Below are positions 27,201 to 37,251 of a stretch of DNA of 37,251 nucleotides, piece by piece. The first letter of the stretch is position 1. Each line of letters begins with the position of its first letter. The notes beneath the pieces are model-generated. The model had not been told where the DNA came from. It saw nothing but the letters and a program-made list of their open reading frames with translations, and searched no databases. This DNA is from Prasinococcaceae sp. CCMP 1430 (taxonomy: Eukaryota > Prasinodermophyta > Palmophyllophyceae > Prasinococcales > Prasinococcaceae): assembly GCA_013416795.1 (NCBI GenBank), contig RQSC01000029.1:238573-275823 (forward strand), in the 5' to 3' direction. A program made the translations under genes and the position numbers.

Positions 27201-29025
27201 TCAGAAGTCCAGGTAGGCCGAAGGGGCGACAGGCGCCCCGATGCGAAGCGCAATGCCATTGTCGTTGTAGCCGGCCGAGTACTCGGTGATGACCATGTCC
27301 GGGCTCCCCGCGCCGCCCTCGATGAGGCCAACACCCGAGTGAAGGCCATCGGCAACATCCTTAAGGCTCATAAGGCGGACTCCCTTCGCGCGCGCTGAGC
27401 TCACCTGCGGGGGCACCGCGTGTGCGCGCAGCGCGGGAGCGCGGGCGGATTTGTCAGCCAGGTGCGCGTGAGACATCGTGCGCTCGCCCGCCCGACACAA
27501 GCGCACGCTGTACCTTTGAATAACCAGGCGCCTTGCCGACAACGAGGAGCGTCGTCTTCCCGCTCACCGAGCTCGTTACGCGCGCACCAAAGCTCTCAAG
27601 CAGCCGCTTCGCGCGGTCCTTCCCCAGACTCAGGCCCGTGCCGCCTCCGATTTCTGGAAAGACGCCCGTGAGGACCACAGTCTGACCCTTGAGGCTGTCG
27701 CTCGAAGCGGCCCCGTTCTTGCCGGGTACGGGCACGACGAAGCGCGCCTTCTTCTTGGCAGGAGCCTTGGCGAGCGCAGACTTGCCTTTCGAGGCTGCCG
27801 CGACGGTGAGCGCAGTGGGTGATTCAGCCTTGGCCTTGAGCTTGGTCTCGGCCGGCTTCGCCTTGGACGGGACGGCACTTTTGGCCTCGGCCGCGCCTTC
27901 GGCAGCGGCATTCTTGGCAGCCCCCGCGCTGCCAGCGGCCCCGCCCTTTTCCTTCTTAGGCCTCTTCCTCGCTGACGCGCCGGCCCCAGTCTTATTCGCC
28001 GCAGCGGCGGCTCGGCCGTGCGCCTCGGCTGCAGCAGCCGTAACCTTGCGCTTGTAGAGCCTCGCCCAGTGTTTCCTGTCCATGGTGTGGCGCGCCACTT
28101 CGCGCTGCGCCGAGCGCGCGTCGCCGCGCCAGGCTCGCGTCAGCACATGCCCAACCAGGGCAGCGCACGCGTGCAGGCCGCCGGAAGGGCGCCGCTCCTC
28201 CGAGCAGGGTACTAACCTTGTCTCCTTCGCGGAGCTCTGCGAAGCCAGACAGCACAACGCTGCTCATCGCCAGCAGCGCCTCCTCGAAGGCGGCGACGTC
28301 TGTGACGGTATCGGGATCGGGGAGGCCGAGCCAGACCTTCGAGGGGACTCGCCAAGAAGACAACAGGACCCATCGAGAGTAGGATCCCGCCTGCGGATCC
28401 AGAGCGCCCACGCGCAGCGCGCCCTTCTCGATGGTCACGCCCGTCGCCCTGCATGACGAGCGCCCCGACTTGGCGCGCTCCACGTGGTGCCTCGGAACGG
28501 GCTCGTCGGCCGCGCTTGCGTAGTAGTCCCATGAGCGCACCTCGAATCCACGCGCGGCGGCGGCCGCCGAGCCGTACGCGTCCGCTGTGGGCGCGTCGGC
28601 CGCTTCAGCGAACGAGCTCACAGCCTTTGTCTCGTAGAGCTCACGCAGGACCTCGAACGACGCCTGAGTCGCGCGAAATTCTGCCACATCTCCGCCCTTG
28701 TCCGGATGCTCCTTGAGGATCTACGTTCACACATGCGCGCGTGGATCAATGAACACGCCTGTGTCAGCTATGTCCTGTGCGCCCACGAGTCCCCGCGCGC
28801 GCCGCCAGGGCAATGCAATACCTTCTTGAAGTAGACGCGCTTGACACGCCTCCACTCGGCGTCCAGGCCGTCGCACTCGGCGAGTTCGGACGCGTCAGCG
28901 ACGCCACATCTGGCGAGGCATGCCGAGACGGTCATGTCGTCTTCGCCGCCGTCGGCGCCACCGCTGCCACCATAGCGGCCGCGACCGCTGCCACGGCCGC
29001 CGCGTGCGCTGCTGCGCCTGGGCAT
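27201..29025 (-). CDS. J-domain / PARP-finger-like / BRCT protein (four exons)
   Basis: CDS is complement(join(27201..27404, 27514..28104, 28217..28720, 28822..29025)), 500 residues, with all introns in phase 0 (109, 112 and 101 nt). Residues 1-30 are Arg/Gly-rich. A J-domain is assembled across the first intron: EWRRVKRVYFKK joins ILKEHPDKGGDVAEFRAT, with the HPD motif that stimulates Hsp70. Residues about 146-230 resemble a PARP-type zinc finger (HHVERAKSGRSSCRATGV, then IEKGALRVG). Only the first Cys is kept and the other zinc ligands seem lost. Then comes a Lys/Ala-rich, probably nuclear linker (ARKRPKKEKG). A BRCT domain spans about 375-458 (LKGQTVVLTGVFPEI, then KRLLESFGARVTSSVSGKTT), of the type seen in RFC1, DNA ligase and PARP1. 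A short C-tail ends the protein. A nuclear role in DNA repair or replication is an inference. ATGs further upstream are possible starts. Confidence 0.75.
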
Positions 29026-29438
29026 CTCGCGCGAGGAGATGCCCAAGCTCTGCGCTGCCCGCTGTGCGTCGCCGCCGGCGGCAGCAGTTGTTGTGGCGCC
29101 CGCAGGTGCGGGCGCGAATGGCACCGCCCCCAAGCTGATGTGACAGGTGCGTTCCGATTTTAGAACTTTCTTTACAGCTTTTTGGAAAGTCGCGCTCGCG
29201 CTCTGCGCTGCGCGCCCCGGCGCTGCGGCGCTGTGCGTGCCGCCAACGTCCATGCCCTTGCAGCGCTGGCTGTGGGGTGGTGGGTGCACGCACCGTGCGG
29301 GGTGCGTCCCAAAATGCTTGCGCCTGCGCATGCCGCCGCATTCCGACACTCGCTGGTGCTGTCCAATGCACGCGCGCGCGGCGCGATCCCTTTACATGCG
29401 CGCGCCACCGCGCGACGTCGGTCAGCGTGGCGCCTCAT
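29026..29438 (-). promoter_or_regulatory. Promoter/5' flank of the J/BRCT gene
   Basis: No supported gene. The J/BRCT frame stays open upstream of the chosen ATG and contains further ATGs (for example near 29331), so part of this may be coding. An AT-richer patch lies at about 29150-29190. Confidence 0.3.
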
Positions 29439-32400
29439 TCACTCGACGCCGTCATCGCTGCTGGCAGCACACTCAGCACCGTCGCTCGCACACTCGCCGC
29501 TGGCCCCGCTGGCGACAGTGGATTCCGCGTCGAGGCCATCGTAGGAGAGGCTACCCTCCCGCCAAACCGAGCCGCCAACTGCGGCCGCCGATCCGGGCGG
29601 CAGCGTGTCGCCCGTTGACTCGGACTGCGCCGCGCCCAGCTGATCGTCGGGTCCTGCCGTGCCCACGATGCAATGCAGAGGCCCCGGCGCGTACGTGCAC
29701 TCGGCCTCCTCGATAAAGACGAGCCTGCGCGCGCGAGCAGCGCGGTGGTGCGTGGTCATGACATGGCGACAAAGAAGCGGCAGCGGCATCGGCGTCGATG
29801 CCGGTGTCAGAGGTGTCAGCGAGGTTTGTCGGCGCGTCGGCGGGCGCGCACATGTGCATGCGAGCGCACGCGCGCGCACACAAGAGCAGTCGCAAGCTGG
29901 GTAGCACCGACTCACCCTCCCTTCGAGTTTGTATTGGCTGGCAGCGGTGCCTCGGGGGTGGCGACGACCATCCAACTCATATCGCCGCCGTCCTCATTGT
30001 TCGCCAAGATGAGCAAGTGCCCGCGCGTTGTCAAGAAGGCGACGCGATCGTTGCCCAAAGCGACTGGCGTAGAGTTGGTCAGACCGAACCCCGCGCCGCG
30101 GCCAGCGCGCTCCTGCAGCGAGCCGTGGCTCTTCCATGCCCAGCGCGCGCTGCCCCCCGTCGACTGGGCCTGCCCCTCCGCTCGCGCCGGCTCCTGCGCC
30201 TTTTTGAGCTCCCAAACCTTGCCGCTCTTGCCAACAGCGAACACCGAATCGCCGCCGAGCATAACACCACCCGGGGCGCTCATGAGCGGGTCGGGACGTC
30301 TGTCAGACGCGCCAGGCTGGCCAAAGTGGTCCCACGCCCACGCGCGTTTGTCCCCGTCCCATCGAACCGACACCAGAGCACCCGCCTCAGTGCGCAGAAA
30401 CAGCTCCCCCTCCGCGCGGGTAGCGATCGGGCGCGAGACAGCTCCCGGCAGCAAGCTGAGCACGACGCCGTCTGGTGGCGGTGGCAGAGCGGTCCACCGT
30501 TTGTCAACGAGGCTCACGGCAAACAGGCGACCGTACTCGTCCACCACGAAAGCCTTGTTCTGACGGAGCACGTGCGCGTCCGCAATAGCGCCGACACGCG
30601 CAGCCCCGGCATCGCCGCTGCCCGGTGGCATGCCGAGGCTCTCCCACGAGGCTGTTGCGCCAACATGGCCGCCAAGTGCTCCTGCGGTGCCGAAGCGCAT
30701 CACGACTAGGTAGCCCTTCGTGCTCACAAAAAACTTTGGACGATGCATGCCATTGGCGGGCGCTCCGGCGTCGACTGGCGCGGCGGAAGCCACGTGCAGT
30801 GAGGTTGGCACCGGCACCTGGGCCCACGCGAGGTAAGAGCTGTCGGTCGGGACAAAGGAAGGACTGGCAGGATGCTCGCTCTGGCCACGGCTCCACAAGC
30901 GCGGCCTCCCCGACGTCACCGCGAGCAGCGAATCATGTACGCTGAGTATGCTCGTGACGGGCAGCTTCTTGTGTGGGTGCTTCAGCCACACCCACGCCAT
31001 GCCGTTCCAGGATAACTCCCACAGCACGCCGGTCCCAGAGACAACGAAGAGCGACTGGCCGTTGCGCGTGGCACGCAGGCGATCCGAGGCTGTGCGCCCC
31101 GCCTGCGCGGCGGGAAGCAGGGATTCTGAGATGGCGGGAGTGCTCGCGGCATCGAGCGGCAGGGCGCTCCCCATCAGCTCCGCGGCAATGCCCGCGCTGC
31201 TCGCATTGGCCAAGCCGCCGATGGCGACCCCCACGTCGCAGTTGTTTGGCCCCTCCTCGTAGTCACAGTTCGGCTCGTCGCCACCCTCGTGCTCAGGGGG
31301 CGCGCGAATGACATACTTGACCTGGTTGTGCGCCTTGCCGTTGCCGGCCATACCAGGCATACCAGGCTCGTATTTTGACACCGGGCCCGCATGGAAGTAC
31401 ATGTCCACGATGCGACAGTCAGCCAGGAGTGCCATCGCGTCCGGTGCACCTTCGAATTTCTTCGCAGCAGCCGCGAGGCTGTGCTTGTGCGGCGCGACGG
31501 CCATCATGATAGATGACAGAAGGGCGCCGGGGCCGCTGCCCGTGAGGGCATCCGCAGGTGGGTCGTGCGCCCTGAAGTGCCAGCCATGCTCGCCCGTCAC
31601 AATCTCCAGGAGGCCGCCCGCGAGGTTGGGTGCGATGAAAGAGAGCGTCTGCGGCTGCGCCCTGCGAGAGCGGAAATCAGGTGACATGAGGTTGGACCAG
31701 TCATGCACGAAGATTTCCATCGAGGCTGTAAGCACCGACGTCTCCGTAGGCATCTCCGCGTCTGAGGGCGCCCACACCGACGTCCACACCCACGAATTGT
31801 GGGAGTCGGACGGCAAGCGCGCCACCACGCGTCCCGATGTGCTGCGCAGCAGCATCGCGTAAGCCCCGGACGTGATGTGCAGCACGGAGTCGCCCAGGAG
31901 GTGCTTCACGAGGTCTGTTGATAGAACAGTCGCAGGCTCCTGTGCGATCCCCTCAACGTCCTCCGGCCGGCTGTGCAGCATCCAGGGAGCAAATTCTTCT
32001 CCCGCCACGCTCGGCACGCGCGTTACCCAGCGGCTGTCCAGTATTGCGGCGCCCTGTATTGCGCGGGAAATGTATTGGCAGGAGGATGGGTCAGCGCGAG
32101 GGGAACGTTGCGCACAAGAGCCACGACGCACGTAGTGGCGCTGCGGCAGGCAGTGCCCACATATACTCCAGTTGAAGTCTGATCCGCCATACTACATCGG
32201 GAGGGAAGCCGCGCGACCATCGGCATTTCTGACGCAACGGCGTGCACGCGGCAAATGCACTCGCGAATGCGTGCGGGTTTGTGTGCGGGCGCGCCCATAC
32301 ACCGCACGCTCGTGGCTCGTGGGTCACAACTCACCTCCCATGAGTATTCGTAGAGGTCACCGGCTGTCGAGACGATAAAGAGCGAGCCCGGCGCAGTGTC

Positions 32401-33996
32401 GCCCGCTCCCGCTAGGGCGCCAACCAACACTCCCATCGGGCGCTTGTGCTGCCGCCACTGCGGCTTGCGAAGGCCAATGAGCTCGTATACCTCTCCATCG
32501 CGCGACACGAAAAATACACTACCTGTAGCTGCCGATCCCCCCGTGGCTGTTGCTGGTGCTGCCCTGCCCAGCACCGCTGGAGGTCGCACCTGATGCCAGG
32601 CCAGCAGGGCGTTACCTTCAGAATCGCACACCATGGTCTCCCACGCGCAGCTAACGGGCTCTACGTGCGCCACAAATAGATCACCGCTCGCTGAGATCGC
32701 AAGCAGCGCGTCGGCAATGCGCCCCAGCGACACCGCCTCACCCGCCCAGGCAGGCAGGTAGAGGGGCGTGTACACCCAGCGCAGGCCATTGAAGAAACGC
32801 TGTGTGGGTGTGCCGCTACAGCCGATGTAGAACACCAGCGTGTCGTGGTACCACAGCATGCGACGCGGCGCGCCGCCGCCACCACCACCCTGCTCATCGT
32901 ACGCGGTGCCATCCAGCGAGCCATGCGACGGACCAGGCCCCTCCCAATGCGAGCAGCCACCGAGGGACACAGGCAACTCACGTGACTGTCGCGCGAGGCG
33001 CGAGCCGGATGCCGCGGAATGCACATTGCGGCTGTCTGCTGCACGAAGCGCACTGACGCTCATGGGCCCGCTGCCGGTGACAGGGCCGTTCGTACCAACA
33101 CCGCCCGTCCTCTGATGGCGGTGCAGCGAATTCACGCGCTGACTGTTCACCGCGGCGACCAGCGCAGCCTGCCCGCGCGCCGATGGGCTCGGGAGCGCGC
33201 GTTGGTCGAAGAGCGACCGCACGGCTGACCAGAGGCCCGTGCCAGCGTCAAATGCCCACGACACGCGCGGATCCCCGCGCGGCGGCTGCACGATGGGTCG
33301 CCCGTACACGTCCCTTTTGCTCTGTAGCGTCGGAAACATCCATGCCCCGTCCAGCCCGCCACGCGCGCAGAGGGGATACCCGCCGCGCGTCTCGATCGCC
33401 GGTGGTTCGCCGTACGTCACCCACACGCGGCCGGCGCCCTCGACGATCGCGCTCGGCGTGACGGGCAACCCCCCTGGAGTGCCGATCAGCGGGCCGTGGG
33501 CGAGCGCGCCACTGTCGCCCGCAGCACCGCGCACGCTCGTGCCACCAAGGCCGGTCGGCGGAGGCACACCGCCGCTGCCCGTTGGTTGCTGCTGGGAGAG
33601 CTCGCTACCGCCGAAACCGACAGCGGCGGCTGCGGCCACCGCCGTGGGGATCCCCGCCTCGGGGGAGTCGGCGTCGTGGTCTTTCAGCCCCATTCCGGCT
33701 GCAGATGCAGCCGCGCCCGCGCGCATGGCCGGGTCGGTGCCCGCCGCGTCCACAACGCGGTCCAGCTCCCGCAGCATCCCCTCGCCAGTGGGCGTCATTT
33801 CACGCGTCGCGGTGCCGCGGCGCTCGCTGTTGCTCTTGGACGAGCCCCAGATGCCCGCGCGCACGACCACCACGTGGGCCATGATCGCGAACGCCGCCGC
33901 CACCAGCACCGGCGCCGCGCGCGCGATCCTGTCGCGCGGCCATGGCGTGCGAGAGCAGCGCACGCGCACAGCGCGCGCGCGCGCCCCGGCCGCCAT
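29439..33996 (-). CDS. Large single-pass membrane protein with propeller-like repeats
   Basis: CDS is complement(join(29439..29724, 29916..32053, 32335..33996)), 1361 residues. Introns are 281 nt (GTGAGT...AATACAG, phase 0, joining YEYSWE to GAAILDSR) and 191 nt (GTGAGT...GCGCAG, phase 2, joining SKG to GLVFIEEAECTY). A short basic N-terminus and one helix (APVLVAAAFAIMAHVVVVRA, about 28-47) suggest a signal-anchor protein. The rest would be lumenal or extracellular. It is full of short strands of the type 'hydrophobic-S-xx-G-x-L-hydrophobic-E': ALLAISASGDLFVAHVE, SVFFVSRDGEVYELIG, SLFIVSTAGDLYEYSWE, SLFVVSGTGVLWELSW, KFFVSTKGYLVVMRF and SVFAVGKSGKVWELKK. Each is followed by a Trp-containing segment. 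That is typical of beta-propeller or tectonin-like folds. I do not recognise a named family. Confidence 0.7.
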
Positions 33997-34499
33997 CGTC
34001 GCGCGCTCGCTGTTGTAGAGCAGGATCTTGGGCAGCGCCGCGTCAAAGTAGGACTACAGAAGCGCCCCCCGCGGAACCGGAACCGGAACCGATCGGAACG
34101 GGGGCGAAACCAAAGGCCGAGGCAAAGGCCGGGAAACGACCGTACTATTATTCAGCAGAGCGTCCCCCATCCCATCGATCGGAGCGGGAGCTGGGCTTCG
34201 CCACGCTCGCCACCCCACCCCTCCCCGGCCGGCCCGGCGCGCGCGCACGCGTTTTGAACTCCAGACACGCGCATGATAGTACATCTGAAATATAATTTGG
34301 ATACCACACGGGAAAGTTCAACCGGGCGGCGGCGCGTGGAGGGGGGCCGCCGGCGGCGCGCGCGCGCGCACGCGGTGCGGCGGGGGGCGGCACACGCTGC
34401 GCGGCCGCGGGGCCCGGAGCGGGCGAACGCGGCGGCCACAGCTGGAGGATAGGGGGGGGGGGGATTCGCGCGGGGCCTGGGGCGGCGAGGGTGCGGGCG
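33997..34499. promoter_or_regulatory. Bidirectional promoter region
   Basis: 503 nt separate the divergent starts of the propeller protein (33996, minus) and the CS-domain protein (34500, plus). It holds GGAACC tandem units (34074-34093), an AT island CTGAAATATAATTTGGATAC (34285-34304) about 200 nt upstream of the plus-strand ATG, and a 12-G run at 34452-34463, 37 nt upstream of that ATG. Confidence 0.45.
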
Positions 34500-35631
34500 A
34501 TGGCACCCACGGCGGAGAGCTCGCACCAATGCGTGCTTGTCCGCATCGCCGCCGATGCGTCGGTGCCGCTCGCCGAGTGCAGCGTGGGCTACGATGGGCC
34601 TGGGTCCGAGTCAGAAGTCGGGTGCGTCACCAGCTTTGTCAAGGCGCGCCTTGCTGAGGCGCACCCGGACGCATCCGCCGTCGACCCCTCGGAGCTCGCC
34701 GCGCAGATGCGCCAGCACACGGGCCAGGACGTGACCGCCGACATGGCACGCGCTCTCGCGGGGATGAACATGGTTGAGACGACCGCGCTGATGCCCGGCG
34801 GCACCCACAACGGCTTCGTGCACGTGAACCTGTACGGCGACGACAGGGGCTCGCTCAAGGGGCTGCCGCGCAACGCGCGTGCCGAGGCGATGTGTGCCGC
34901 GTGCGGCCTCGCCGGCACAAATGTGTACGGGGACGTGTACGCAGGCCGCCTCATCGACTGCGACGACCGCTTCGAGCGTATGGACTTCACGCTGGCGGAC
35001 ATGGACTCGGGTGCAGAATGGGTGGCCGAGGCGCGCGCGATTAACGCGCGCAAGCGCGAGGGCGGGCAGGGCGCAGCCGAGGCGCGCGTGCGCGATGCGC
35101 TGGGGGCCGCGGGTGCCAATGCGCAGTTCGGCTCGATGGCAGCGCCGGGTGGCGCAGGGCTGGGCGAAGAAAGCACGGGCGGACGCGAGGGGAACGCCAC
35201 GTGGAAGGTGCGCAAGCGCGTGCTGAGGCGGGTGGAGGCGAAAGCGGCGCGGCGCGAGCCTGCATTCTCGCTCTCGCGGCTCTTTGCACCCAAGCCGCTG
35301 ACGCCGTCCCAACCGCTCGCAGGACGGCGAGGACGATGGCGAGCTGGAGGTGAGAGTGTCGCTGCCCGAGGGCGAATTGCGCGAGGCCGGCGCGGCCAAG
35401 CTGCTCAGCGTTCAGCTTCTTGCGCGCGGCACCGAGCTCACGGTGCGCGCAAAGGGGCGCGACGAGCCGCTGCTGCACGCGCGTGGGCTGCTCAGGGCCG
35501 CTGCCGCGGATGACCTCACGTGGTTTCTCGACAAGGACTCCAATGAGCTCGTCGTTGGGCTGTGCGCCTCGGACGGAGGGAGCTGGACGGGCAGGCTCGT
35601 GGGCGCGGGCGGCGCGGTGGAGGCGCCGTGA
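34500..35631 (+). CDS. CS-domain (NudC/p23-like) protein
   Basis: CDS is join(34500..35207, 35323..35631), 338 residues from the first ATG. The 115-nt intron (AAG|GTGCGC...CGCTCGCAG, phase 0) is supported by a frame change and by a CTGAC branch-like site near 35299. The C-terminal domain (about 245-330) fits the CS fold of NudC and p23 co-chaperones: VRVSLPEGEL, TELTVRAKGRDEPLLHARG and DDLTWFLDKDSNELVVGLC, with the Trp and the final strand typical of NudC-like proteins. The N-terminal 200 residues contain GGTHNGFVHVNLYGDDRG and a C-x2-C pair (MCAACGLAG) that I cannot assign. CS proteins commonly bind Hsp90 or Hsp40 clients or the dynein pathway; which applies here is unknown. Confidence 0.65.
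35208..35322 (+). other. Intron in the CS-domain gene (115 nt, phase 0)
   Basis: Donor GTGCGCAAG at 35208 and acceptor AACCGCTCGCAG ending at 35322. The upstream frame read through runs into Arg-rich sequence, while splicing joins NATWK to DGEDDGELEVRVSLPEG. Confidence 0.7.
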
Positions 35632-35706
35632 GTGAGCCGTAAGGTATTTACATAGAGCGCGCCCAGCGACTCAGACGCGGACAAAAGGAATTGGGCCGCA
35701 CGCGCA
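35632..35706. terminator. Shared 3' ends of convergent CS-domain and Alfin-like genes
   Basis: Only 75 nt separate the two stop codons. A single AT-rich patch (TAAGGTATTTACATAG, 35640-35655) is available for 3'-end signals, so the two transcripts probably overlap. Confidence 0.4.
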
Positions 35707-36569
35707 TCAATCGAACAGCGCGATGTGGCCGTCGGCGAGCAGCTCCATGAGTGACAGCTCCTCCGTCTCGCCCGTTGAGTACAGTACCTTGGCGGTCTTG
35801 TTGCGTGTGTTGATGGAGGTCATCTCGCAGCGGTACCACTTGTCGTCGTCCGGCCAGTACAGCTCTGCCTCCTTGCCCTTGAGCTCCGGCGTGATCTCCT
35901 CGTTCGCTGTAGGCACCCCAACCAGCGAGCGTGTGGACGCGCGAGCGCACGGGGAGGGGTAGACGGCCAGACAGGCGCGTACACGCCACCCGGCGTGTCA
36001 GCAAGTCGTCAGCAGCACTCGCGCTGGGCGTAGAGAGGGCGATGCGCGCACAGGCGCGCGCGCACGCTGCCGGACCCTCCGTCGTGGCGACACTCAGCGC
36101 ATCGATGCGCGCGCGCGACGCACGCTTCATGATTCTCGCCGAGCTGCTGGGCTTGGACATCTTGGCGGGCGGCGCAGGCGCGGGCGCGGGCGCCTGTTTG
36201 CGTTTCTTCTCCTTCTTGCCACCATCCTCCGTCTTGACACCAGTCACGATCTCGCGCACCGTCGGGTGCTTGTTGCACAGTTTAAAGAGCTTCTCACGCT
36301 CCGCCGTCGTAAGCTGCGAGAAGAGAGGACGGGAGGTTGGCGTCAGGCCAGAGGGGGCAGCCCGCTGCGCGCGGCGCGCGGCGCGCTCAGCGCCCCGCAG
36401 CACGGCGCAGCAGCGCGCGCGCACTCACCTTGGACCCCCAGTAGAACGCCACGCTGAGCAGCCACACGTCGCTGTGCACCGCCACAAGCGTCAGCCAATC
36501 CTCCCTGAGCATCCCATCGCGCGCGAAGTTGATGCCGACCACCGGTTCAGGGAGCTCTGCCGGCACCTC
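35707..36569 (-). CDS. Alfin-like domain protein with a C-terminal Tudor-like domain (5' end not resolved)
   Basis: Three exons are clear: 36569-36429, 36313-36094 and 35906-35707. The first two encode the second half of an Alfin domain: [47 protein letters not shown] joined to [20 protein letters not shown], then EIVTGV. This matches the conserved core of plant AL proteins, which bind chromatin. Splice sites are strong: TTTCGCAG-type acceptors, GTGAGT donor at 36428. A Lys-rich linker follows ([19 protein letters not shown]). Plant AL proteins end in a PHD finger that reads H3K4me3. This one has no Cys/His cluster and ends in a Tudor-like module ([20 protein letters not shown], then [15 protein letters not shown]) with cage-type aromatics. 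The donor of the second exon is ambiguous between 36093 (A|GTGTCG) and one 24 nt downstream. The N-terminal half of the Alfin domain must lie further upstream, possibly beyond the window. Confidence 0.8.
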
Positions 36570-37251
36570 CTGCGGGGCGCGCACAGTCAACGGGAGCGGG
36601 CGAACGTGGGCGGACGTGGGCACGTCGTGGCGAGTGCGCCGCAGGCAGGCGTCAGCGTCGCAGAGGCACATCCCGACGGCGCAAAGGGGCCGATCGCCTC
36701 GCCATGATACGCGCTCGCCACCCGCGCGCGCCGCAGCGCTGCCGTGCGCGCCCGCGTGCGCCAACACCCGCGAACGCAAGGTCTGCGCGCCCGTTCCGCA
36801 CACCCCAACCCCATATGCGCGCACTTTCGCTCAGCCGAGGCCGCGGCGGCACGCGGTGGGACGGGGCGTCGCGAACGCCGGCCGCTGCGCGCTCGAGTAG
36901 CGGCGCAACGTGCATGCGGACGCGGCCGACGCGCGGGGGGCCTCAAGGTGCCCCGCGCGTGTTGGGTTCACGCCATTGTCGCTCATCTGCACCGCCGCCG
37001 CGCAGCGCTGCGTAACGCTGTGGGCGAGCTGGCACGAGCGCATTTGGGGGCGTGCCCGGGCACGGGTGAAGGTGTGTGTGTGGGGGGGGGGGGGGAGGCG
37101 GACGTGTTCGCGCTTGCGATCGAGCTCGCCTTTGCGCGGGCCGCGCGCGCATTCGAGAGTCCCCCACGGGCGTTCGCGCGCACGCAGCTGCGTTGCCCCC
37201 GCAGCGGCCCCGCAGCCGCCGCGCCGCCTTTCGCGGCGGCTGCGGTGGCGC
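36570..37251. other. Region upstream of the Alfin-Tudor exons
   Basis: It should contain the first exon(s) of the Alfin-like gene, but no frame shows the expected N-terminal Alfin sequence clearly. A minus-strand frame ahead of the acceptor at 36570 reads [16 protein letters not shown], which could be a remnant of the Cys-containing part, but this is weak. Other contents are a 14-G run at 37082-37095 and strongly CG-rich sequence to the window edge. Confidence 0.3.

Noticed and set aside
1-37251. tRNA or rRNA genes
   Set aside because: I looked for T-arm and anticodon-arm patterns in the spacers and saw none convincing; a tRNAscan run would be needed to exclude them.

Overview
This window looks like nuclear DNA of a green alga (Viridiplantae). 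It is very GC-rich. Its genes are broken by short GT-AG introns; I reconstructed about ten, of 101 to 281 nt. The protein content is green-lineage: an Alfin-like chromatin protein, an SRA-SET (SUVH-type) histone methyltransferase, a plasma-membrane type IIIA proton pump, an SPPP-rich pherophorin/extensin-like membrane protein and a receptor kinase fused to a guanylate cyclase. I cannot name the species. All exon joins are inferred from splice consensus, reading phase and protein continuity; no transcript data were available.

Left part (1-7830). A Pro/Ser-rich minus-strand frame runs off the left edge. Then come a plus-strand H+-ATPase gene (1148-4676, one intron) and an intronless plus-strand GHKL-type ATPase gene (5623-7830).

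Repeat-rich part (about 8017-12174). This is a scrambled, dead non-LTR retrotransposon: zinc-finger fragments in two copies, a frameshifted pre-RT segment, a J-domain-like piece where the RT core should be, a thumb-region remnant fused to ankyrin repeats, and endonuclease-domain fragments. A roughly 713-bp unit with imperfect terminal inverted repeats (11462-12174) overlaps its end and carries a second copy of retroelement pieces. The oddest signal in the window is here. Segment 10353-10403 is an exact 51-nt mirror image (reverse without complement) of 8331-8381, immediately next to a normal 39-nt inverted repeat. This is either an assembly or processing error or something with no standard explanation.

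Middle and right part (12540-34000, all minus strand). In order: an unrecognised multi-pass membrane protein, the SRA-SET methyltransferase, an RCC1-repeat/pherophorin-like single-pass protein, a 1684-residue receptor kinase-guanylate cyclase, a J-domain/PARP-finger-like/BRCT protein and a large single-pass protein with propeller-like repeats.

Right end (34000-37251). A plus-strand CS-domain (NudC-like) gene is divergent from the propeller gene and ends tail to tail, 75 nt away, with a minus-strand Alfin-like gene. The Alfin-like gene ends in a Tudor-like domain instead of the usual PHD finger; its 5' end is unresolved. The genes form no operon or single pathway. Two (SRA-SET, Alfin-Tudor) are chromatin-related, two (RCC1/SPP, kinase-cyclase) are cell-surface proteins, and one (J/PARP-like/BRCT) looks like a DNA-repair or replication-associated protein.
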